Below, piece by piece: positions 40,772-52,506 of a stretch of DNA of 64,000 bases. The translations under genes were made by a program, and so were the position numbers. The DNA is from Sporosarcina sp. ANT_H38. Lineage in GTDB: Bacteria > Bacillota > Bacilli > Bacillales_A > Planococcaceae. The notes under the pieces are model-generated. The model was given only the letters and a program-made list of their open reading frames with translations, did no database searches and was not told the origin of the DNA. The DNA lies in NCBI RefSeq assembly GCF_008369195.1, contig NZ_VOBC01000003.1, forward strand, positions 186,001 through 250,000, given 5' to 3'. Position 1 is the stretch's first letter. Each line of letters begins with the position of its first letter.

Positions 40772-43700
40772 TTACTTAGTTGTAGCTTTTTCTTTTTCTT
40801 GTTCCATTACAATATGACGGTAACGCTGCATTCCTGTTCCAGCTGGAACAAGTTTCCCGATAATAACGTTTTCTTTCAAGCCGAGTAACTCGTCCGTTTT
40901 CCCTTTGATAGCTGCATCTGTCAAGACACGAGTTGTCTCTTGGAAAGAAGCTGCCGATAAGAAGGATTCCGTTTCAAGTGAAGCTTTCGTAATACCGAGT
41001 ATAACAGGACGACAAGTCGCCGGAACTTTATTAACTTTAAGAACTTCCGCATTTGCATCTGAGAATTGGTGGATGTCGAGTAGTGAACCCGGTAATAGAT
41101 CCGTGTCCCCTGCTTCGATGATGCGCACTTTACGAAGCATTTGGCGAACCATTACTTCAATGTGCTTATCACCGATTTCAACACCCTGCATACGGTAAAC
41201 TTTTTGAACTTCTTTCAAGAGATAGACTTGAACGGTAACTACGTCTTTAACAACAATTAGTTCTTTCGGATCGATAGAACCTTCTGTTATGACTTCACCA
41301 CGATCAATCATATCACCGACTTCAACTTTAAGACGGGCATTGTATGGCGTCAGATATTTCCGCGTTTCTACTTCGCCTTGAATTGTAATTTCTTTCTGAC
41401 CTTCACGGATTTCATCAATCTCAGTGATTTGACCTTTGATTTCCGAAATAACTGCAACCCCTTTAGGATTACGCGATTCGAAAATTTCCTGGATACGTGG
41501 AAGACCTTGTGTTATGTCAGACCCTGCAACTCCACCTGTATGGAACGTACGCATTGTAAGCTGTGTACCCGGCTCACCGATAGATTGTGCTGCGATAATA
41601 CCAACCGCTTCACCAACCTCAACTGTTTCACCTGTTGCCAAGTTAATGCCGTAACAGAGTTTACAAACACCGTGTTTCGTATTACATGTGAACGCAGAAC
41701 GAATTGTTATTTGCTCAAGTCCCGCATCCAAAATGGCACGAGCTGCATCAGCAGTAATCAAACCATCTCGTTTAAGGATCAAAGCACCTGTTTCAGGATG
41801 ATAAATCGTTTTCCTCGTGTGACGGCCTTCGATACGCTCATCTAGACCTTCGATTACTTCCGCTCCATCCATTAGTGCTCCGATATCCAATCCGCGATCT
41901 GTACCACAATCATCTTCACGGACAATTACGTCTTGCGCAACATCGACAAGTCGACGTGTCAAGTAACCTGAGTCAGCCGTCTTAAGGGCTGTATCTGCAA
42001 GTCCTTTACGAGCACCGTGTGTTGATATGAAGTACTCAAGCACTGTCAGACCTTCACGGAATGACGATTTGATTGGTAGTTCAATAATTCGGCCGGCCGG
42101 ATTGGCCATTAGACCACGCATACCAGCAAGCTGTGTGAAGTTTGATGCGTTACCTCGGGCACCCGAGTCACTCATCATATAAATAGGGTTTGAGTGGTCA
42201 AGTGAATCCATTAGTTTGCCCTGTATTACATCCTTAGCATGGCTCCAGTAAGAGATAACGCGATCATATCGCTCTTCCTCTGTAATGAGACCACGACGGA
42301 ATTGTTGCAACACTTTATCCACTTTTTCTTGTGCTTCATTCAAGATGTCCTCTTTATTCGGTAGGACGACAATATCGGATATACCAATTGTAATTCCTGC
42401 ACGAGTAGAGTATTTGAATCCAAGATTTTTCATACGGTCAAGCATTCTAGACGTTTCAGTAATTTGGAAACGTTTGAAGATCTCTGCGATGATATTCCCA
42501 AGGATTTTTTTCTTAAATGGTTCGATTAGTTCTTGTTCAGCAACATGCTCTTTTACATTTACAGTCCCAGAAACAAAATACTTGTCTGGTGTTTCAATTT
42601 GCAAGTTGAAGTCTGACGGCTCGTTAATATACGGGAACGATTTCGGCAGAATCTCGTTGAAAATTATTTTTCCGACTGTCGTAATAAGAAGTTTGGCATT
42701 TTGTTCCTCAGTGAAAGTAGGGTTATTCAAAGATCTTGCTTGAATAGCGATACGCGAATGAAGATGCGCGAAGCCGTTATGATAAGCAATAAGTGCTTCA
42801 TCCGCATCACGGAATGAAGTACCTTCTCCTGACGCGCCTTTACGTTCCAGTGTGAGGTAATAGTTTCCTAATACCATATCCTGAGAAGGCGTAACGACTG
42901 GTTTCCCATCTTTCGGGTTCAAAATGTTTTGTGCTGCTAGCATAAGTAGACGCGCTTCCGCTTGTGCTTCCGCGGATAAAGGAACATGGACTGCCATTTG
43001 GTCACCGTCAAAGTCAGCGTTATAAGCTGTACAAACAAGAGGGTGAAGCGTGATCGCACGTCCTTCTACAAGAATCGGCTCGAATGCTTGAATACCAAGT
43101 CGGTGAAGAGTTGGGGCACGGTTCAATAGAACCGGATGCTCCTTAATTACTTCTTCTAGAACGTCCCATACTTCCGAATGGAGGCGTTCAATTTTACGTT
43201 TGGCACTCTTAATATTGTGTGCAAGACCTCGTTCAACGAGTTCTTTCATAACAAACGGTTTAAACAGTTCAATCGCCATTTCTTTCGGCAGACCACATTG
43301 ATACATTTTCAAGTTAGGCCCTACGACGATAACGGAACGACCAGAATAGTCAACACGTTTTCCTAGTAAGTTTTGACGGAAACGTCCTTGCTTACCTTTC
43401 AACATATGAGAAAGAGATTTCAATGGACGGTTACCAGGTCCTGTAACCGGACGGCCACGACGACCATTATCGATGAGCGCATCGACTGCTTCTTGCAGCA
43501 TCCGCTTCTCATTCTGAACAATGATCCCTGGTGCTCCTAAATCTAATAGGCGTTTCAATCTGTTATTCCGGTTGATGACCCTTCGGTACAGGTCGTTTAA
43601 GTCGGATGTTGCAAATCGTCCACCATCAAGTTGTACCATTGGACGAAGTTCTGGCGGAATGACTGGTAACACTTCAAGAACCATCCATTCAGGCTTATTG

Positions 43701-44359
43701 CCTGAGTTACGGAATGCTTCAACAACTTCTAGGCGTCTGATTGCACGCGTACGACGTTGCCCTTGAACTGTTTTCAATTCTTCTTTCAGGAACTCCATCT
43801 CTTTTTCAAGATCAATAGCTGCAAGAAGACGTTCAATCGCTTCAGCACCCATAAGTGCTTGGAATTTAGAACCATACTTTTCGCGATAGATGCGGTATTC
43901 CCGTTCAGAAAGTAGTTGCTTTCTTTCAAGCGGAGTATCCGCAGGGTCAACGACTACATAAGACGCGAAATAGATAATTTCCTCCAGAGCACGCGGTGTC
44001 ATATCAAGGATAAGACCCATTCGGCTTGGAATTCCTTTGAAGTACCAAATATGTGTTACTGGAGCTGCTAGTTCAATATGTCCCATACGTTCACGGCGAA
44101 CTTTTTGACGCGTAACTTCTACTCCACAACGGTCACAAACGACGCCTTTATAACGAACGCGTTTATACTTCCCGCAATGACATTCCCAATCTTTTGTAGG
44201 TCCAAAAATACGTTCACAGAACAGACCATCTTTTTCGGGTTTCAATGTACGGTAGTTAATTGTTTCTGGCTTTTTAACTTCACCATATGACCATGAACGG
44301 ATCTTATCAGATGAAGCAAGCCCTATTTTCATATACTCAAAATTGTTTACATCTATCAA
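40772..44359 (-). CDS. rpoC: RNA polymerase subunit beta prime
   Basis: 1195 residues. Zinc ribbon Cys60, Cys62, Cys75, Cys78; catalytic NADFDGD with Asp449, Asp451, Asp453 holding the active-site magnesium; second zinc site with CGTDRG, and C-terminal [11 protein letters not shown]. Bridge helix and trigger loop ([20 protein letters not shown]) are intact. Separated from rpoB by 129 bp containing a hairpin. Confidence 0.99.
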   Translation of the reverse strand: MIDVNNFEYMKIGLASSDKIRSWSYGEVKKPETINYRTLKPEKDGLFCERIFGPTKDWECHCGKYKRVRYKGVVCDRCGVEVTRQKVRRERMGHIELAAPVTHIWYFKGIPSRMGLILDMTPRALEEIIYFASYVVVDPADTPLERKQLLSEREYRIYREKYGSKFQALMGAEAIERLLAAIDLEKEMEFLKEELKTVQGQRRTRAIRRLEVVEAFRNSGNKPEWMVLEVLPVIPPELRPMVQLDGGRFATSDLNDLYRRVINRNNRLKRLLDLGAPGIIVQNEKRMLQEAVDALIDNGRRGRPVTGPGNRPLKSLSHMLKGKQGRFRQNLLGKRVDYSGRSVIVVGPNLKMYQCGLPKEMAIELFKPFVMKELVERGLAHNIKSAKRKIERLHSEVWDVLEEVIKEHPVLLNRAPTLHRLGIQAFEPILVEGRAITLHPLVCTAYNADFDGDQMAVHVPLSAEAQAEARLLMLAAQNILNPKDGKPVVTPSQDMVLGNYYLTLERKGASGEGTSFRDADEALIAYHNGFAHLHSRIAIQARSLNNPTFTEEQNAKLLITTVGKIIFNEILPKSFPYINEPSDFNLQIETPDKYFVSGTVNVKEHVAEQELIEPFKKKILGNIIAEIFKRFQITETSRMLDRMKNLGFKYSTRAGITIGISDIVVLPNKEDILNEAQEKVDKVLQQFRRGLITEEERYDRVISYWSHAKDVIQGKLMDSLDHSNPIYMMSDSGARGNASNFTQLAGMRGLMANPAGRIIELPIKSSFREGLTVLEYFISTHGARKGLADTALKTADSGYLTRRLVDVAQDVIVREDDCGTDRGLDIGALMDGAEVIEGLDERIEGRHTRKTIYHPETGALILKRDGLITADAARAILDAGLEQITIRSAFTCNTKHGVCKLCYGINLATGETVEVGEAVGIIAAQSIGEPGTQLTMRTFHTGGVAGSDITQGLPRIQEIFESRNPKGVAVISEIKGQITEIDEIREGQKEITIQGEVETRKYLTPYNARLKVEVGDMIDRGEVITEGSIDPKELIVVKDVVTVQVYLLKEVQKVYRMQGVEIGDKHIEVMVRQMLRKVRIIEAGDTDLLPGSLLDIHQFSDANAEVLKVNKVPATCRPVILGITKASLETESFLSAASFQETTRVLTDAAIKGKTDELLGLKENVIIGKLVPAGTGMQRYRHIVMEQEKEKATTK

Positions 44360-44434
44360 GGAGCCTACCTCCCTCTAGTCTTATCGCTGCAATTGGCTTT
44401 TCCGAGCAAGCGCACACCTTATATTCAAAAGAGA

Positions 44435-44459
44435 AAGGGGAAAACGTTAATTTCCCCTT
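44435..44459 (-). other. Hairpin in the rpoB-rpoC spacer
   Basis: AAGGGGAAA (44435-44443) pairs exactly with TTTCCCCTT (44451-44459) around a 7-base loop. Minus-strand continuation is TCTCTTTTG, a weak T tract, so partial termination or RNA processing is possible. Confidence 0.6.
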
Positions 44460-44488
44460 AAATTCATTTATATCATTCACTAGGCAAA

Positions 44489-47400
44489 TCAAACAGGCTG
44501 ATTTTCTTTTATAAGATTCAAAGCATCTGTTGGTTGCATATCATCGTCTTCGTCAAGATCACGTAATTCGATTTCTTCAAAATCAATCGATAGCATCTTA
44601 ACATCCAAACCAAGACTTTGAAGTTCTTTAATAAGAACTTTAAAGGATTCTGGAACTCCTGGTTGTGGAACACTTTCACCTTTAACAATTGCTTCGTACG
44701 TCTTCACACGTCCTACGACGTCATCCGACTTCACAGTCAGAATCTCTTGAAGCGTATAAGCTGCTCCATAGGCTTCAAGTGCCCACACTTCCATCTCACC
44801 GAAACGTTGTCCACCGAACTGAGCTTTACCGCCCAGTGGTTGCTGTGTGACGAGTGAGTATGGCCCTGTTGAACGGGCGTGGAGCTTATCATCTACCATG
44901 TGGGCCAGTTTGATAATGTACATGACACCGACTGATACGCGGTTGTCGAAAGCTTCACCTGAACGTCCGTCATACAGAATTGTTTTTCCGTCACGGTCCA
45001 TTCCAGCTTCTTCCATCGTTTCCCAAACATCTTGTTCGTTCGCCCCGTCAAATACAGGGGACGCCATATGGATGCCGAGGGTACGAGATGCCATACCAAG
45101 GTGCATTTCAAGAACCTGTCCGATGTTCATACGTGATGGAACACCAAGCGGGTTAAGCATGAGGTCAATTGGTGTGCCGTCCGGCAAATAAGGCATATCC
45201 GCTTCAGGTAAGATGCGGGAAATAACCCCTTTGTTTCCGTGACGTCCAGCCATTTTGTCCCCAACGGAAATTTTCCGTTTTTGAACAATATACGCGCGGA
45301 CCAATTGGTTAACGCCCGGTGGCAATTCATCGCCATCTTCACGATTGAACACTTTCACGTCTAGAACAATACCGCCCGCACCATGAGGTACTTTAAGGGA
45401 AGTATCACGTACTTCGCGTGCTTTTTCACCGAAAATCGCATGTAAAAGTCTTTCTTCGGCAGTCAGTTCAGTTACGCCTTTCGGAGTCACTTTCCCAACA
45501 AGGATATCTCCATCACGAACTTCAGCTCCGATACGAATAATCCCACGGTCATCCAGGTTACGAAGCGCATCTTCACCTACGTTCGGAATGTCACGCGTAA
45601 TTTCTTCAGGACCGAGTTTCGTATCTCTCGCTTCAGATTCGTATTCTTCGATATGGACCGAAGTATACACATCATCTTTCACAAGACGTTCGCTCATAAT
45701 TATTGCATCTTCATAGTTGTAGCCATCCCATGTCATAAATGCCATAAGGACGTTACGACCAAGCGCTAGCTCTCCTTGCTCCATTGATGGACCATCTGCA
45801 AGAATATCAAGAGGTTTAACGCGATCTCCTACACTACAAATTGGACGTTGGTTATAACATGTCCCTTGGTTCGAACGAATAAAGTTTTCAAGACGATATA
45901 TCGTAAGGTCGCCTTTCACTTCTTTACCGTCAACTGTTTCAATACGACGAACACGAATTTCTCTTGCCTCAACATGTTCGACAACTCCATCAAACTTCGC
46001 AAGTACTGCCGCACCTGAATCGCGTGCTGATATGTGTTCCATACCAGTTCCTACGAATGGTGATTCCGGATTGAGAAGAGGGACTGCTTGACGTTGCATG
46101 TTCGCTCCCATAAGGGCACGGTTCGAGTCATCATTCTCAAGGAAAGGAATACATGCTGTTGCCGCAGAAACTACCTGTTTAGGCGAAACATCCATGTAGT
46201 CAATCTGTTCGCGCTTAAAGACAGTGTTATCCCCTTGGAAACGACCGACGACTCCTTCACTAACGAAAGAACCATCTTCTGCAAGAATTGCATTTGCTTG
46301 TGCTACTACGTAGTTATCTTCTACATCCGCAGTCAAGTAATCGATTCTAGAAGTAACCCGACCAGAAATAGGATCAACTTTTCGATAAGGTGTTTCAATA
46401 AATCCGAACTTATTCACTTTCGCAAACGTAGAAAGCGAGTTAATCAGTCCGATATTCGGTCCCTCTGGTGTTTCAATTGGACACATGCGTCCGTAATGAG
46501 AGTAATGTACGTCACGTACTTCCATTCCTGCACGTTCCCTTGTCAAACCCCCAGGTCCAAGTGCAGACAGCCTGCGTTTATGTGTTAATTCGGCAAGCGG
46601 ATTCGTCTGATCCATGAACTGAGAAAGTTGAGAACTACCAAAGAACTCTTTAATAGATGCGATAACGGGGCGAATATTAATCAACTGTTGCGGTACGATT
46701 GACTGAGTATCATTAATGGACATACGTTCTTTTACGACACGTTCCATACGAGAAAGCCCGATACGGAACTGGTTTTGAAGAAGTTCACCAACTGAACGCA
46801 GACGACGGTTACCTAGATGATCGATATCATCCGTATTACCCACACCATGTAGAAGGTTGAAGAAATAACTGATTGAAGCAACGATATCTGCTGGCGTTAC
46901 ATGCTTGATAGAATCATCGACATACGCGTTCGAAATTACGTTGATTACCTGTTTTTCTTCGCTTTTCGGAGAATAAATTTTGATGGACTGGATCGTTATT
47001 TTTTCGTCGAGAACTCCACTTGCATGCGTAATCTCTTCGAAACCGATTCCTTTTTCCAAATGCGGAAGAAGACGGTCCAAGGCACGGCGATCGATGAGTT
47101 GATCTTTTTCAAGCAGAATTTCACCAGTTTCAGGGTCGACAAGTGTTTCAGCGACAACCTGGTTGAACAAGCGATTTTGTGCATGAAGCTTCTTATTCAT
47201 CTTATAGCGCCCTACATTTGCTAAATCATACCGTTTTGCATCAAAAAATCGTGAGAACAAAAGATTCTTCGCGCTATCCAGCGTTGGTGGTTCACCTGGG
47301 CGAAGACGTTCGTATATCTCAAGCAATGCTTTTTCAGAGCTTTCAGTGTTGTCCTTTTCAAGCGTGTTACGCAGATACTCATTATCACCGATTAAATCAA

Positions 47401-48022
47401 TGATTTCCTGATCGGATGAGAATCCGAGTGCACGAAGGAGTACCGTTACTGGTAACTTACGTGTCCGGTCAATCCGGACGTGAACAACATCTTTAGCATC
47501 TGTTTCATACTCAAGCCAAGCACCGCGATTCGGAATAACAGTTGCACCGAAACCACGTTTACCATTTTTGTCCGTTTTGTCACTGTAATAAACACTTGGA
47601 GACCGGACGAGCTGGGAGACTATTACCCTCTCCGCACCATTAATAACGAATGTACCATTTTCCGTCATGAGCGGGAAATCACCCATAAAGACATCTTGCT
47701 CTTTTACTTCTTCCGTCTCTTTATTATGGAGACGTACTTTTACACGGAGCGGTGCTGCAAACGTTACATCACGCTCTTTCGATTCCTCAACGGGATATTT
47801 AGGATCCCCAAGAGTGTAATCGATGAACTCCAACGATAGATTTCCCGTAAAATCTTGAATCGGAGAAATATCGCGGAACATATCCAGCAGTCCTTCTTCT
47901 AAGAACCACTCATAAGATGCCGTCTGGATTTCAATCAGATTCGGCAGATCGAGCACTTCGCTGATCCGTGCGAAACTCCTCCGCTGACGGTGTTGACCAT
48001 ACTGAACTAAGTGACCTGTCAA
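44489..48022 (-). CDS. rpoB: RNA polymerase subunit beta
   Basis: 1177 residues from a TTG at 48022, eight bases behind AAGGGG; the GTG at 48031 overlaps that site and is rejected. The protein begins [20 protein letters not shown] as in Bacillus. The rifampicin pocket ([20 protein letters not shown]) has wild-type Gln468, Asp471, His481 and Ser486, predicting sensitivity. Ends with an acidic tail ([16 protein letters not shown]). Confidence 0.99.
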   Translation of the reverse strand: MTGHLVQYGQHRQRRSFARISEVLDLPNLIEIQTASYEWFLEEGLLDMFRDISPIQDFTGNLSLEFIDYTLGDPKYPVEESKERDVTFAAPLRVKVRLHNKETEEVKEQDVFMGDFPLMTENGTFVINGAERVIVSQLVRSPSVYYSDKTDKNGKRGFGATVIPNRGAWLEYETDAKDVVHVRIDRTRKLPVTVLLRALGFSSDQEIIDLIGDNEYLRNTLEKDNTESSEKALLEIYERLRPGEPPTLDSAKNLLFSRFFDAKRYDLANVGRYKMNKKLHAQNRLFNQVVAETLVDPETGEILLEKDQLIDRRALDRLLPHLEKGIGFEEITHASGVLDEKITIQSIKIYSPKSEEKQVINVISNAYVDDSIKHVTPADIVASISYFFNLLHGVGNTDDIDHLGNRRLRSVGELLQNQFRIGLSRMERVVKERMSINDTQSIVPQQLINIRPVIASIKEFFGSSQLSQFMDQTNPLAELTHKRRLSALGPGGLTRERAGMEVRDVHYSHYGRMCPIETPEGPNIGLINSLSTFAKVNKFGFIETPYRKVDPISGRVTSRIDYLTADVEDNYVVAQANAILAEDGSFVSEGVVGRFQGDNTVFKREQIDYMDVSPKQVVSAATACIPFLENDDSNRALMGANMQRQAVPLLNPESPFVGTGMEHISARDSGAAVLAKFDGVVEHVEAREIRVRRIETVDGKEVKGDLTIYRLENFIRSNQGTCYNQRPICSVGDRVKPLDILADGPSMEQGELALGRNVLMAFMTWDGYNYEDAIIMSERLVKDDVYTSVHIEEYESEARDTKLGPEEITRDIPNVGEDALRNLDDRGIIRIGAEVRDGDILVGKVTPKGVTELTAEERLLHAIFGEKAREVRDTSLKVPHGAGGIVLDVKVFNREDGDELPPGVNQLVRAYIVQKRKISVGDKMAGRHGNKGVISRILPEADMPYLPDGTPIDLMLNPLGVPSRMNIGQVLEMHLGMASRTLGIHMASPVFDGANEQDVWETMEEAGMDRDGKTILYDGRSGEAFDNRVSVGVMYIIKLAHMVDDKLHARSTGPYSLVTQQPLGGKAQFGGQRFGEMEVWALEAYGAAYTLQEILTVKSDDVVGRVKTYEAIVKGESVPQPGVPESFKVLIKELQSLGLDVKMLSIDFEEIELRDLDEDDDMQPTDALNLIKENQPV

Positions 48023-48087
48023 CTCTTTCACCCCTTATAAAACAATATTAGTTCTTTGCGAAACCATAAAAATAGTGTATGATATCG

Positions 48088-48130
48088 AAAAAAACAAAAA
48101 GAAAACGAGTTCTGGCAAGAGCTCATTTTC
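48088..48130 (-). terminator. Terminator between the methyltransferase gene and rpoB
   Basis: GAAAATGAGCTCT, loop TGCC, AGAACTCGTTTTC (G-T pairs included) followed by a long T tract on the minus strand. Confidence 0.8.
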
Positions 48131-48253
48131 GGTTTTACCAACTTTTATACATTGTCAGTATGCCTTTCATTTCCATTATTCATGCAAAAGGGCATACGAA
48201 CGCACTATAATAATTTATGCATTTTATAACAATACCATATCGATACTATCGAG

Positions 48254-48856
48254 TCAATTTTTTTCGACTCTTAAAATATAATAACCCTTCTTCTTAACGA
48301 CTGTCTCAACGTTGCCAAAAAGCTCTGTCAAACAATCAATTGTTGAAGGTGCACCTTGTTTCTTTTGAATGACGATCCACAACTCACCGCCAACTTTAAG
48401 TTTCGAAAAAGCGCCTTCGTAAAACTTGAATACCGTCTCTTTTCCTGCACGGATAGGCGGATTTGTCAAAATTGCAGCAAACCCCTCTGCCGTGACACCG
48501 GATAATGCATCACTTGGATAAATCTCTATATTTGAAATGCCGTTTTGTTTTGCATTATGCGCAGCAAGAGCGAGTGCACGTTCATTCACGTCGACCATGT
48601 GAACGCTCCGTTCCGGAAAAGATGCGGCAATCGATAAACCAATTGGACCATACCCACAACCTACGTCAAGAATTAACCCATCGGTTTCCGGCAAGACAAA
48701 AGTCTCAGCCAAAAGTTGCGAACCGAAATCCACTTCACCTTTACTAAACACGCCAGCATCCGTCTTAAATCGAAATGTTTTTCTGCGTAATTCCGCAGAC
48801 CACTCTTTCGGATTACTTTTAACTTTCGGATTTTCCGAGTAGTAATGTTCAGACAT
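48254..48856 (-). CDS. RsmC-like class I SAM-dependent rRNA methyltransferase (YbxB)
   Basis: 200 residues. SAM-binding motif LDVGCGYGPIGL at about 62-73, VDVNERALALA, and the amino-methylation motif NPPI typical of guanine-N2 methyltransferases of the RsmC/RlmG type. Only the catalytic half of E. coli RsmC is present, as in B. subtilis YbxB. Substrate is probably 16S rRNA guanine but unproven. Located between rplL and rpoB, as in relatives. Confidence 0.92.
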   Translation of the reverse strand: MSEHYYSENPKVKSNPKEWSAELRRKTFRFKTDAGVFSKGEVDFGSQLLAETFVLPETDGLILDVGCGYGPIGLSIAASFPERSVHMVDVNERALALAAHNAKQNGISNIEIYPSDALSGVTAEGFAAILTNPPIRAGKETVFKFYEGAFSKLKVGGELWIVIQKKQGAPSTIDCLTELFGNVETVVKKKGYYILRVEKN

Positions 48857-48949
48857 ACCAGTCTTCCCCCTCGTATAGAGACTTATAACACAAAAAGAAG
48901 ATAGTCAACGTACACTATCGTTCAGAAGACCTGTTCTTCACAAGTCTAG

Positions 48950-48995
48950 ATAAAAAAACAAAGAAAAGCTCGTCCAAATCCGACGAGCTTTTCTT
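48950..48995 (-). terminator. Terminator of rplJ-rplL
   Basis: AAGAAAAGCTCGTC (48961-48974), 7-base loop, and exact complement GACGAGCTTTTCTT, followed on the minus strand by TTTGTTTTTTT. Confidence 0.93.
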
Positions 48996-49008
48996 CATTA
49001 ATAAAAAA

Positions 49009-49368
49009 TTACTTAACTTCTACGCCTGCGCCTACAGCTTCAAGCTTAGCTTTAATTTCTTCAGCTTCGTCTTTAGTTACGCCTTCTTTGATTGCTTTAG
49101 GAGCGTTATCTACAACTTCTTTAGCTTCTTTCAAGCCAAGACCAGTGATTTCACGAACTGCTTTGATAACTTTGATTTTTTCTTGTCCAGCAGCAGTAAG
49201 GATTACGTCAAATTCAGTTTGCTCTTCTTCAGCAGCAGCACCAGCACCAGCCATTGCAACAGGTGCAGCAGCAGTTACGCCAAATTCTTCTTCGATTGCT
49301 TTTACAAGGTCGTTTAGTTCAAGTACTGTCATTTCTTTGATCGCTTCAAGGATGTTTTCTTTAGTCAT
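49009..49368 (-). CDS. rplL: 50S ribosomal protein L7/L12
   Basis: 119 residues. N-terminal dimerisation helices (about 1-33), an Ala/Gly/Glu hinge ([16 protein letters not shown], about 36-51), and the C-terminal factor-binding domain ([20 protein letters not shown]). It recruits translational GTPases at the stalk. 66 bp behind rplJ. Confidence 0.99.
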   Translation of the reverse strand: MTKENILEAIKEMTVLELNDLVKAIEEEFGVTAAAPVAMAGAGAAAEEEQTEFDVILTAAGQEKIKVIKAVREITGLGLKEAKEVVDNAPKAIKEGVTKDEAEEIKAKLEAVGAGVEVK

Positions 49369-49434
49369 TATAATTTCCTCCTAATATTCTTTTTTGTCGG
49401 GCTTAACCCGCAAGTGGTATTTCAGGCTGCTTTA

Positions 49435-49935
49435 TTAAGCGCCTTGTTCTTCTTTTTGCTCTGCAACTGCTTTTGTAGCAAGTGCAAAGTTGCGCATCGG
49501 AGCTTGAAGTACGCTGAGAAGCATAGAAAGTAGACCTTCGCGTGACGGAAGTTCCGCCAATGCTTTAACGTCTGCTTCTGATGCAAGTGTACCTTCGATT
49601 ACGCCAGCTTTAATTTCAAGCTTGTCGTTTTTCTTTGCAAAATCGTTAAGGATTTTTGCAGGAGCAACAACGTCTTCGTTTGAAAATGCAATCGCGTTAG
49701 GGCCTGTTAGGAATTCATTCAACCCTTCAAGTCCTGCAGCTTCAGCGGCACGGCGTGACATCGAGTTTTTGTAAACTTTGAAGTCAATACCAGCTTCACG
49801 AAGTTGTTTACGAAGTTCAGTAACTTGACCTACAGTCAAACCACGGTAATCGACAACAACTACAGATGCTGCTGATTTTAACTTATCAGTAATTTCTCCA
49901 ACTACTGCTTGTTTTGCTTCTAATACTGTGCTCAT
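49435..49935 (-). CDS. rplJ: 50S ribosomal protein L10
   Basis: 166 residues from the ATG at 49935 ([19 protein letters not shown]), with GGAGGTG; the long upstream open frame runs through the regulatory leader and is not coding. Stalk base protein; its C-terminal helix binds L7/L12 dimers. Expression is predicted to be autoregulated through the leader. Confidence 0.98.
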   Translation of the reverse strand: MSTVLEAKQAVVGEITDKLKSAASVVVVDYRGLTVGQVTELRKQLREAGIDFKVYKNSMSRRAAEAAGLEGLNEFLTGPNAIAFSNEDVVAPAKILNDFAKKNDKLEIKAGVIEGTLASEADVKALAELPSREGLLSMLLSVLQAPMRNFALATKAVAEQKEEQGA

Positions 49936-49980
49936 TTGGACACCTCCTAAAAAGTTTGGGTCACTTATACCGATATGAAA

Positions 49981-50012
49981 AGCCCTCAATCTACAAAAGT
50001 AGACTGAGGGCT
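49981..50012 (-). terminator. Attenuator hairpin in the rplJ leader
   Basis: AGCCCTCAGTCTAC, loop TTTT, GTAGATTGAGGGCT (one G-T pair) then TTTTC on the minus strand, 45 bp before rplJ. Likely the terminator that L10(L12)4 binding controls. Confidence 0.85.
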
Positions 50013-50040
50013 GAAAAGTCGTCATCTTTTAAAAGAAAAA

Positions 50041-50100
50041 GAGCGTCTTGTCCTCGGCAGGATTCTTTAAGCGGCATGCCGCTCCTGCTGTCTACGGTAC
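50041..50100 (-). ncRNA. Ribosomal protein L10 leader (L10-L12 binding site)
   Basis: On the minus strand the segment AGCAGGAGCGGCATGCCGCT followed by AAAGAATCCTGCC and GAGGACAAGACGCTC matches the conserved kink-turn-like L10 leader upstream of rplJ in Firmicutes. Feedback: excess L10(L12)4 binds and favours the downstream terminator. Confidence 0.85.
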
Positions 50101-50126
50101 AAATGGTTATATTCACAACAAAAGTC

Positions 50127-50155
50127 ATCTTACCAAAAGATTACCTAGTTGTCAA
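50127..50155 (-). promoter_or_regulatory. Promoter of rplJ-rplL
   Basis: Perfect TTGACA (50155-50150), 17-bp spacer, TAAGAT (50132-50127) on the minus strand, immediately behind the rplA stop codon. Confidence 0.8.
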
Positions 50156-50157
50156 TA

Positions 50158-50859
50158 TTATTTACTAACTGCTACGCTTGAAGGATCAACTTTTACAGAA
50201 GGACCCATTGTTGTCGTAATGTTAACCGACTTCATGTATGTTCCTTTTGCAGTAGCTGGTTTCGCTTTAAGAACAGTATCAAAAACAGTTGCGAAGTTTT
50301 CCGCAAGTTTAGCATTGTCGAATGAAACTTTCCCGATTGGCGCGTGGATAATTCCAGCTTTGTCCGCACGGTATTCAACTTTACCTGCTTTGATTTCTGC
50401 TACAGCTTTTGCTACGTCAAATGTTACTGTTCCTGTTTTCGGGTTAGGCATAAGTCCTTTTGGCCCAAGAACGCGACCAATTTTCCCTACTTCACCCATC
50501 ATGTCAGGTGTTGCAACGATAACGTCAAAGTCGAACCAACCTGATTGAATTTTAGCGATATATTCCGCATCTCCTGCATAGTCTGCACCAGCAGCTTCTG
50601 CTTCTTTAAGTTTTTCGCCTTTAGCGAAAACGAGAACGCGTTGAGTTTTACCAGTACCGTTTGGAAGTACAACTGCCCCACGGATTTGTTGGTCATTTTT
50701 ACGAGTGTCGATCCCAAGACGGAATGCAACTTCGACTGTTGCGTCGAAATTAACTGTACTTGTTTTTTTCGCAAGTTCGATCGCTTCAGTAGCGCCGTAT
50801 GCTTTCATATGTTCAACTAGCTTTGCAGCTTCCGTGAACTTTTTACCTTTTTTAGCCAT
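50158..50859 (-). CDS. rplA: 50S ribosomal protein L1
   Basis: 233 residues, starting [20 protein letters not shown], with [19 protein letters not shown] and [19 protein letters not shown]1 forms the mobile stalk at the E site and in E. coli represses its own operon. 120 bp behind rplK. Confidence 0.98.
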   Translation of the reverse strand: MAKKGKKFTEAAKLVEHMKAYGATEAIELAKKTSTVNFDATVEVAFRLGIDTRKNDQQIRGAVVLPNGTGKTQRVLVFAKGEKLKEAEAAGADYAGDAEYIAKIQSGWFDFDVIVATPDMMGEVGKIGRVLGPKGLMPNPKTGTVTFDVAKAVAEIKAGKVEYRADKAGIIHAPIGKVSFDNAKLAENFATVFDTVLKAKPATAKGTYMKSVNITTTMGPSVKVDPSSVAVSK

Positions 50860-50912
50860 TTAAAAATTCCTCCTCGATTGTGGTTTTAACGGGTTAAACC
50901 TCCCACGAATAA

Positions 50913-50944
50913 GGGTTGCGTGCTCCGGAGAACAAGCGCAACCC
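50913..50944. other. Hairpin in the rplK-rplA spacer
   Basis: GGGTTGCG (50913-50920) and CGCAACCC (50937-50944) form an 8-bp stem around a 16-base loop, midway between the two genes. Could be an RNA-processing or L1 autoregulation element; not demonstrable by sequence alone. Confidence 0.5.
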
Positions 50945-50979
50945 CCACTACAAACAATTATTGATTTATAAAATCATGA

Positions 50980-51405
50980 TCAGTCTTCGATCGTGATTCC
51001 CATACTGCGAGCAGTACCTTCAACCATTGCCATCGCTGCTTCAACTGACGCCGCGTTTAAATCTTCCATCTTTTGTTCTGCAATTTCGCGAACTTTATCA
51101 CGTTTCACAGTAGCAACTTTCTTTTTATTCGGTTCACCTGAACCTTTTGTAAGATTAGCTGCAACCTTCAGCAAAACTGCTGCGGGTGGAGTTTTTGTAA
51201 TGAAAGTAAATGAACGGTCTTCGAATACAGAAATTACAACAGGAATAATTAGACCTGCTTGATCCGCTGTACGCGCATTGAATTCTTTACAGAATCCCAT
51301 GATGTTCACACCTGCTTGTCCTAACGCCGGTCCAACTGGCGGAGCCGGATTCGCTTTTCCTGCAGGAATTTGCAATTTAACAACCTTAATGACTTTTTTA
51401 GCCAC
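50980..51405 (-). CDS. rplK: 50S ribosomal protein L11
   Basis: 141 residues from a GTG at 51405 ([20 protein letters not shown]), eight bases behind GGAGGTGT; the ORF extends further upstream only through the leader. Contains [18 protein letters not shown], the thiostrepton-facing proline-rich loop, intact. L11 senses uncharged tRNA for RelA. First gene of rplK-rplA. Confidence 0.98.
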   Translation of the reverse strand: MAKKVIKVVKLQIPAGKANPAPPVGPALGQAGVNIMGFCKEFNARTADQAGLIIPVVISVFEDRSFTFITKTPPAAVLLKVAANLTKGSGEPNKKKVATVKRDKVREIAEQKMEDLNAASVEAAMAMVEGTARSMGITIED

Positions 51406-51533
51406 GAGACACACCTCCTTAAGTCCGTGATGTGGTAATAGGGTTGCCCCTCCCACTCATATGTGCCTGCCGACTTGCGCCGGTAGAATTTGATAGTTCG
51501 TCCAGACCATTTGTTTACAGTCTGACCTTTGAA

Positions 51534-51562
51534 ATGATACCACTATTTCGCGATATGCGCAA
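51534..51562 (-). promoter_or_regulatory. Promoter of rplK-rplA
   Basis: TTGCGC (51562-51557), 17-bp spacer, TATCAT (51539-51534) on the minus strand, leaving a leader of about 120 nt. Confidence 0.7.
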
Positions 51563-51573
51563 GAGGTAACTGT

Positions 51574-52113
51574 TTATAATTTTTGAACTTGTTCGAAGTC
51601 GAGCTCCATATTCGTCTCTCTTCCGAACATATCAACAGATACTTTAACTTTACCTTTGTCCATATCGATTTCTTCCACTTTACCTTGGAAGTGCGCAAAT
51701 GGTCCTTCAAGTACTTCAACCATCTCACCGATTGAGAAGTCAATTTCCACTTTACGCTCTTTAACGCCCATTTGTTTGAGAATGAACTCAACTTCTTCTG
51801 GAAGTAGTGGCGTAGGCTTCGAGCCTCCACCTGATGAACCAATGAACCCTGTCACACCGGGTGTATTACGTACAACATACCAGGAATCGTCCGTCATAAT
51901 AATTTCCACAAGAACATAACCTGGGAACGTTTTTTTCAAGACCGTACGTTTTTTACCATCTTTGAAATCTGTTTCTTCTTCTTCCGGAATGACGACGCGG
52001 AATATCTTATCAGACATACCCATTGTTTCAACACGTTTTTCCAGATTGGCTTTCACCTTGTTCTCATAACCGGAGTACGTATGAACAACGTACCAATTTT
52101 TTTCCATCTCCAT
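51574..52113 (-). CDS. nusG: Transcription elongation/antitermination factor NusG
   Basis: 179 residues from the ATG at 52113, or 177 from a second in-frame ATG at 52107, the usual family start (MEKNWYVVHTYSGYENK). The NGN domain includes FPGYVLVEIIMTDDSWY and the KOW domain IGEMVEVLEGPFAHFQGKV. Links RNA polymerase to Rho or ribosomal S10. The ribosome site GGAGGGACG is about 23 bases from the ATG; a small hairpin GGAC/GTCC could shorten that gap. A terminator-like hairpin precedes the gene. Confidence 0.98.
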   Translation of the reverse strand: MEMEKNWYVVHTYSGYENKVKANLEKRVETMGMSDKIFRVVIPEEEETDFKDGKKRTVLKKTFPGYVLVEIIMTDDSWYVVRNTPGVTGFIGSSGGGSKPTPLLPEEVEFILKQMGVKERKVEIDFSIGEMVEVLEGPFAHFQGKVEEIDMDKGKVKVSVDMFGRETNMELDFEQVQKL

Positions 52114-52207
52114 AATGTCGAGGACTAAACGTCCGTCCCTCCTTTTTCCCTACAATTAAATAAAAACGCAAGCACCCGGATTAGAGGAGCTGGAGTTTAG
52201 ACAATCG

Positions 52208-52237
52208 AAAAATCCCGTTCATACTGTCAGACGGGAT
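52208..52237 (-). terminator. Terminator-like hairpin between secE and nusG
   Basis: ATCCCGT and ACGGGAT arms (52231-52237, 52212-52218) with U-rich flank TTTTTCGATT on the minus strand. It lies within a presumed rpmG-secE-nusG operon, so it may attenuate nusG. Confidence 0.7.
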
Positions 52238-52268
52238 ATTTTTCAAGGGGAATATTTATATTGCCTTA

Positions 52269-52454
52269 TTATAACGCAAGGTACCATTCTAATACTCGTG
52301 AAATGCCAAGATCAACGAGTCCGAAGTAGACTGCCATGAAAACGACTGTCGAAAGAACAACAATTGTGTAACGTGTCAATTCTTTGCGTCTCGGCCAGCT
52401 GACTTTTCTCATTTCCGAAACAACGTCTTTGAAAAAACCAATTAACTTGCTCAT
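52269..52454 (-). CDS. secE: Protein translocase subunit SecE
   Basis: 61 residues from the ATG at 52454 (MSKLIGFFKDVVSEMRKVSW), behind GGAGG; the frame opens earlier without a site. Short Gram-positive SecE: amphipathic helix with the conserved KVSWPRRKEL, then one membrane segment (about 34-56). Partner of SecY. Between rpmG and nusG as in relatives. Confidence 0.97.
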   Translation of the reverse strand: MSKLIGFFKDVVSEMRKVSWPRRKELTRYTIVVLSTVVFMAVYFGLVDLGISRVLEWYLAL

Positions 52455-52506
52455 TATACCGTAGACCTCCGAATATAAGTATGATTCTGCTCCCAAACAA
52501 ACTACT

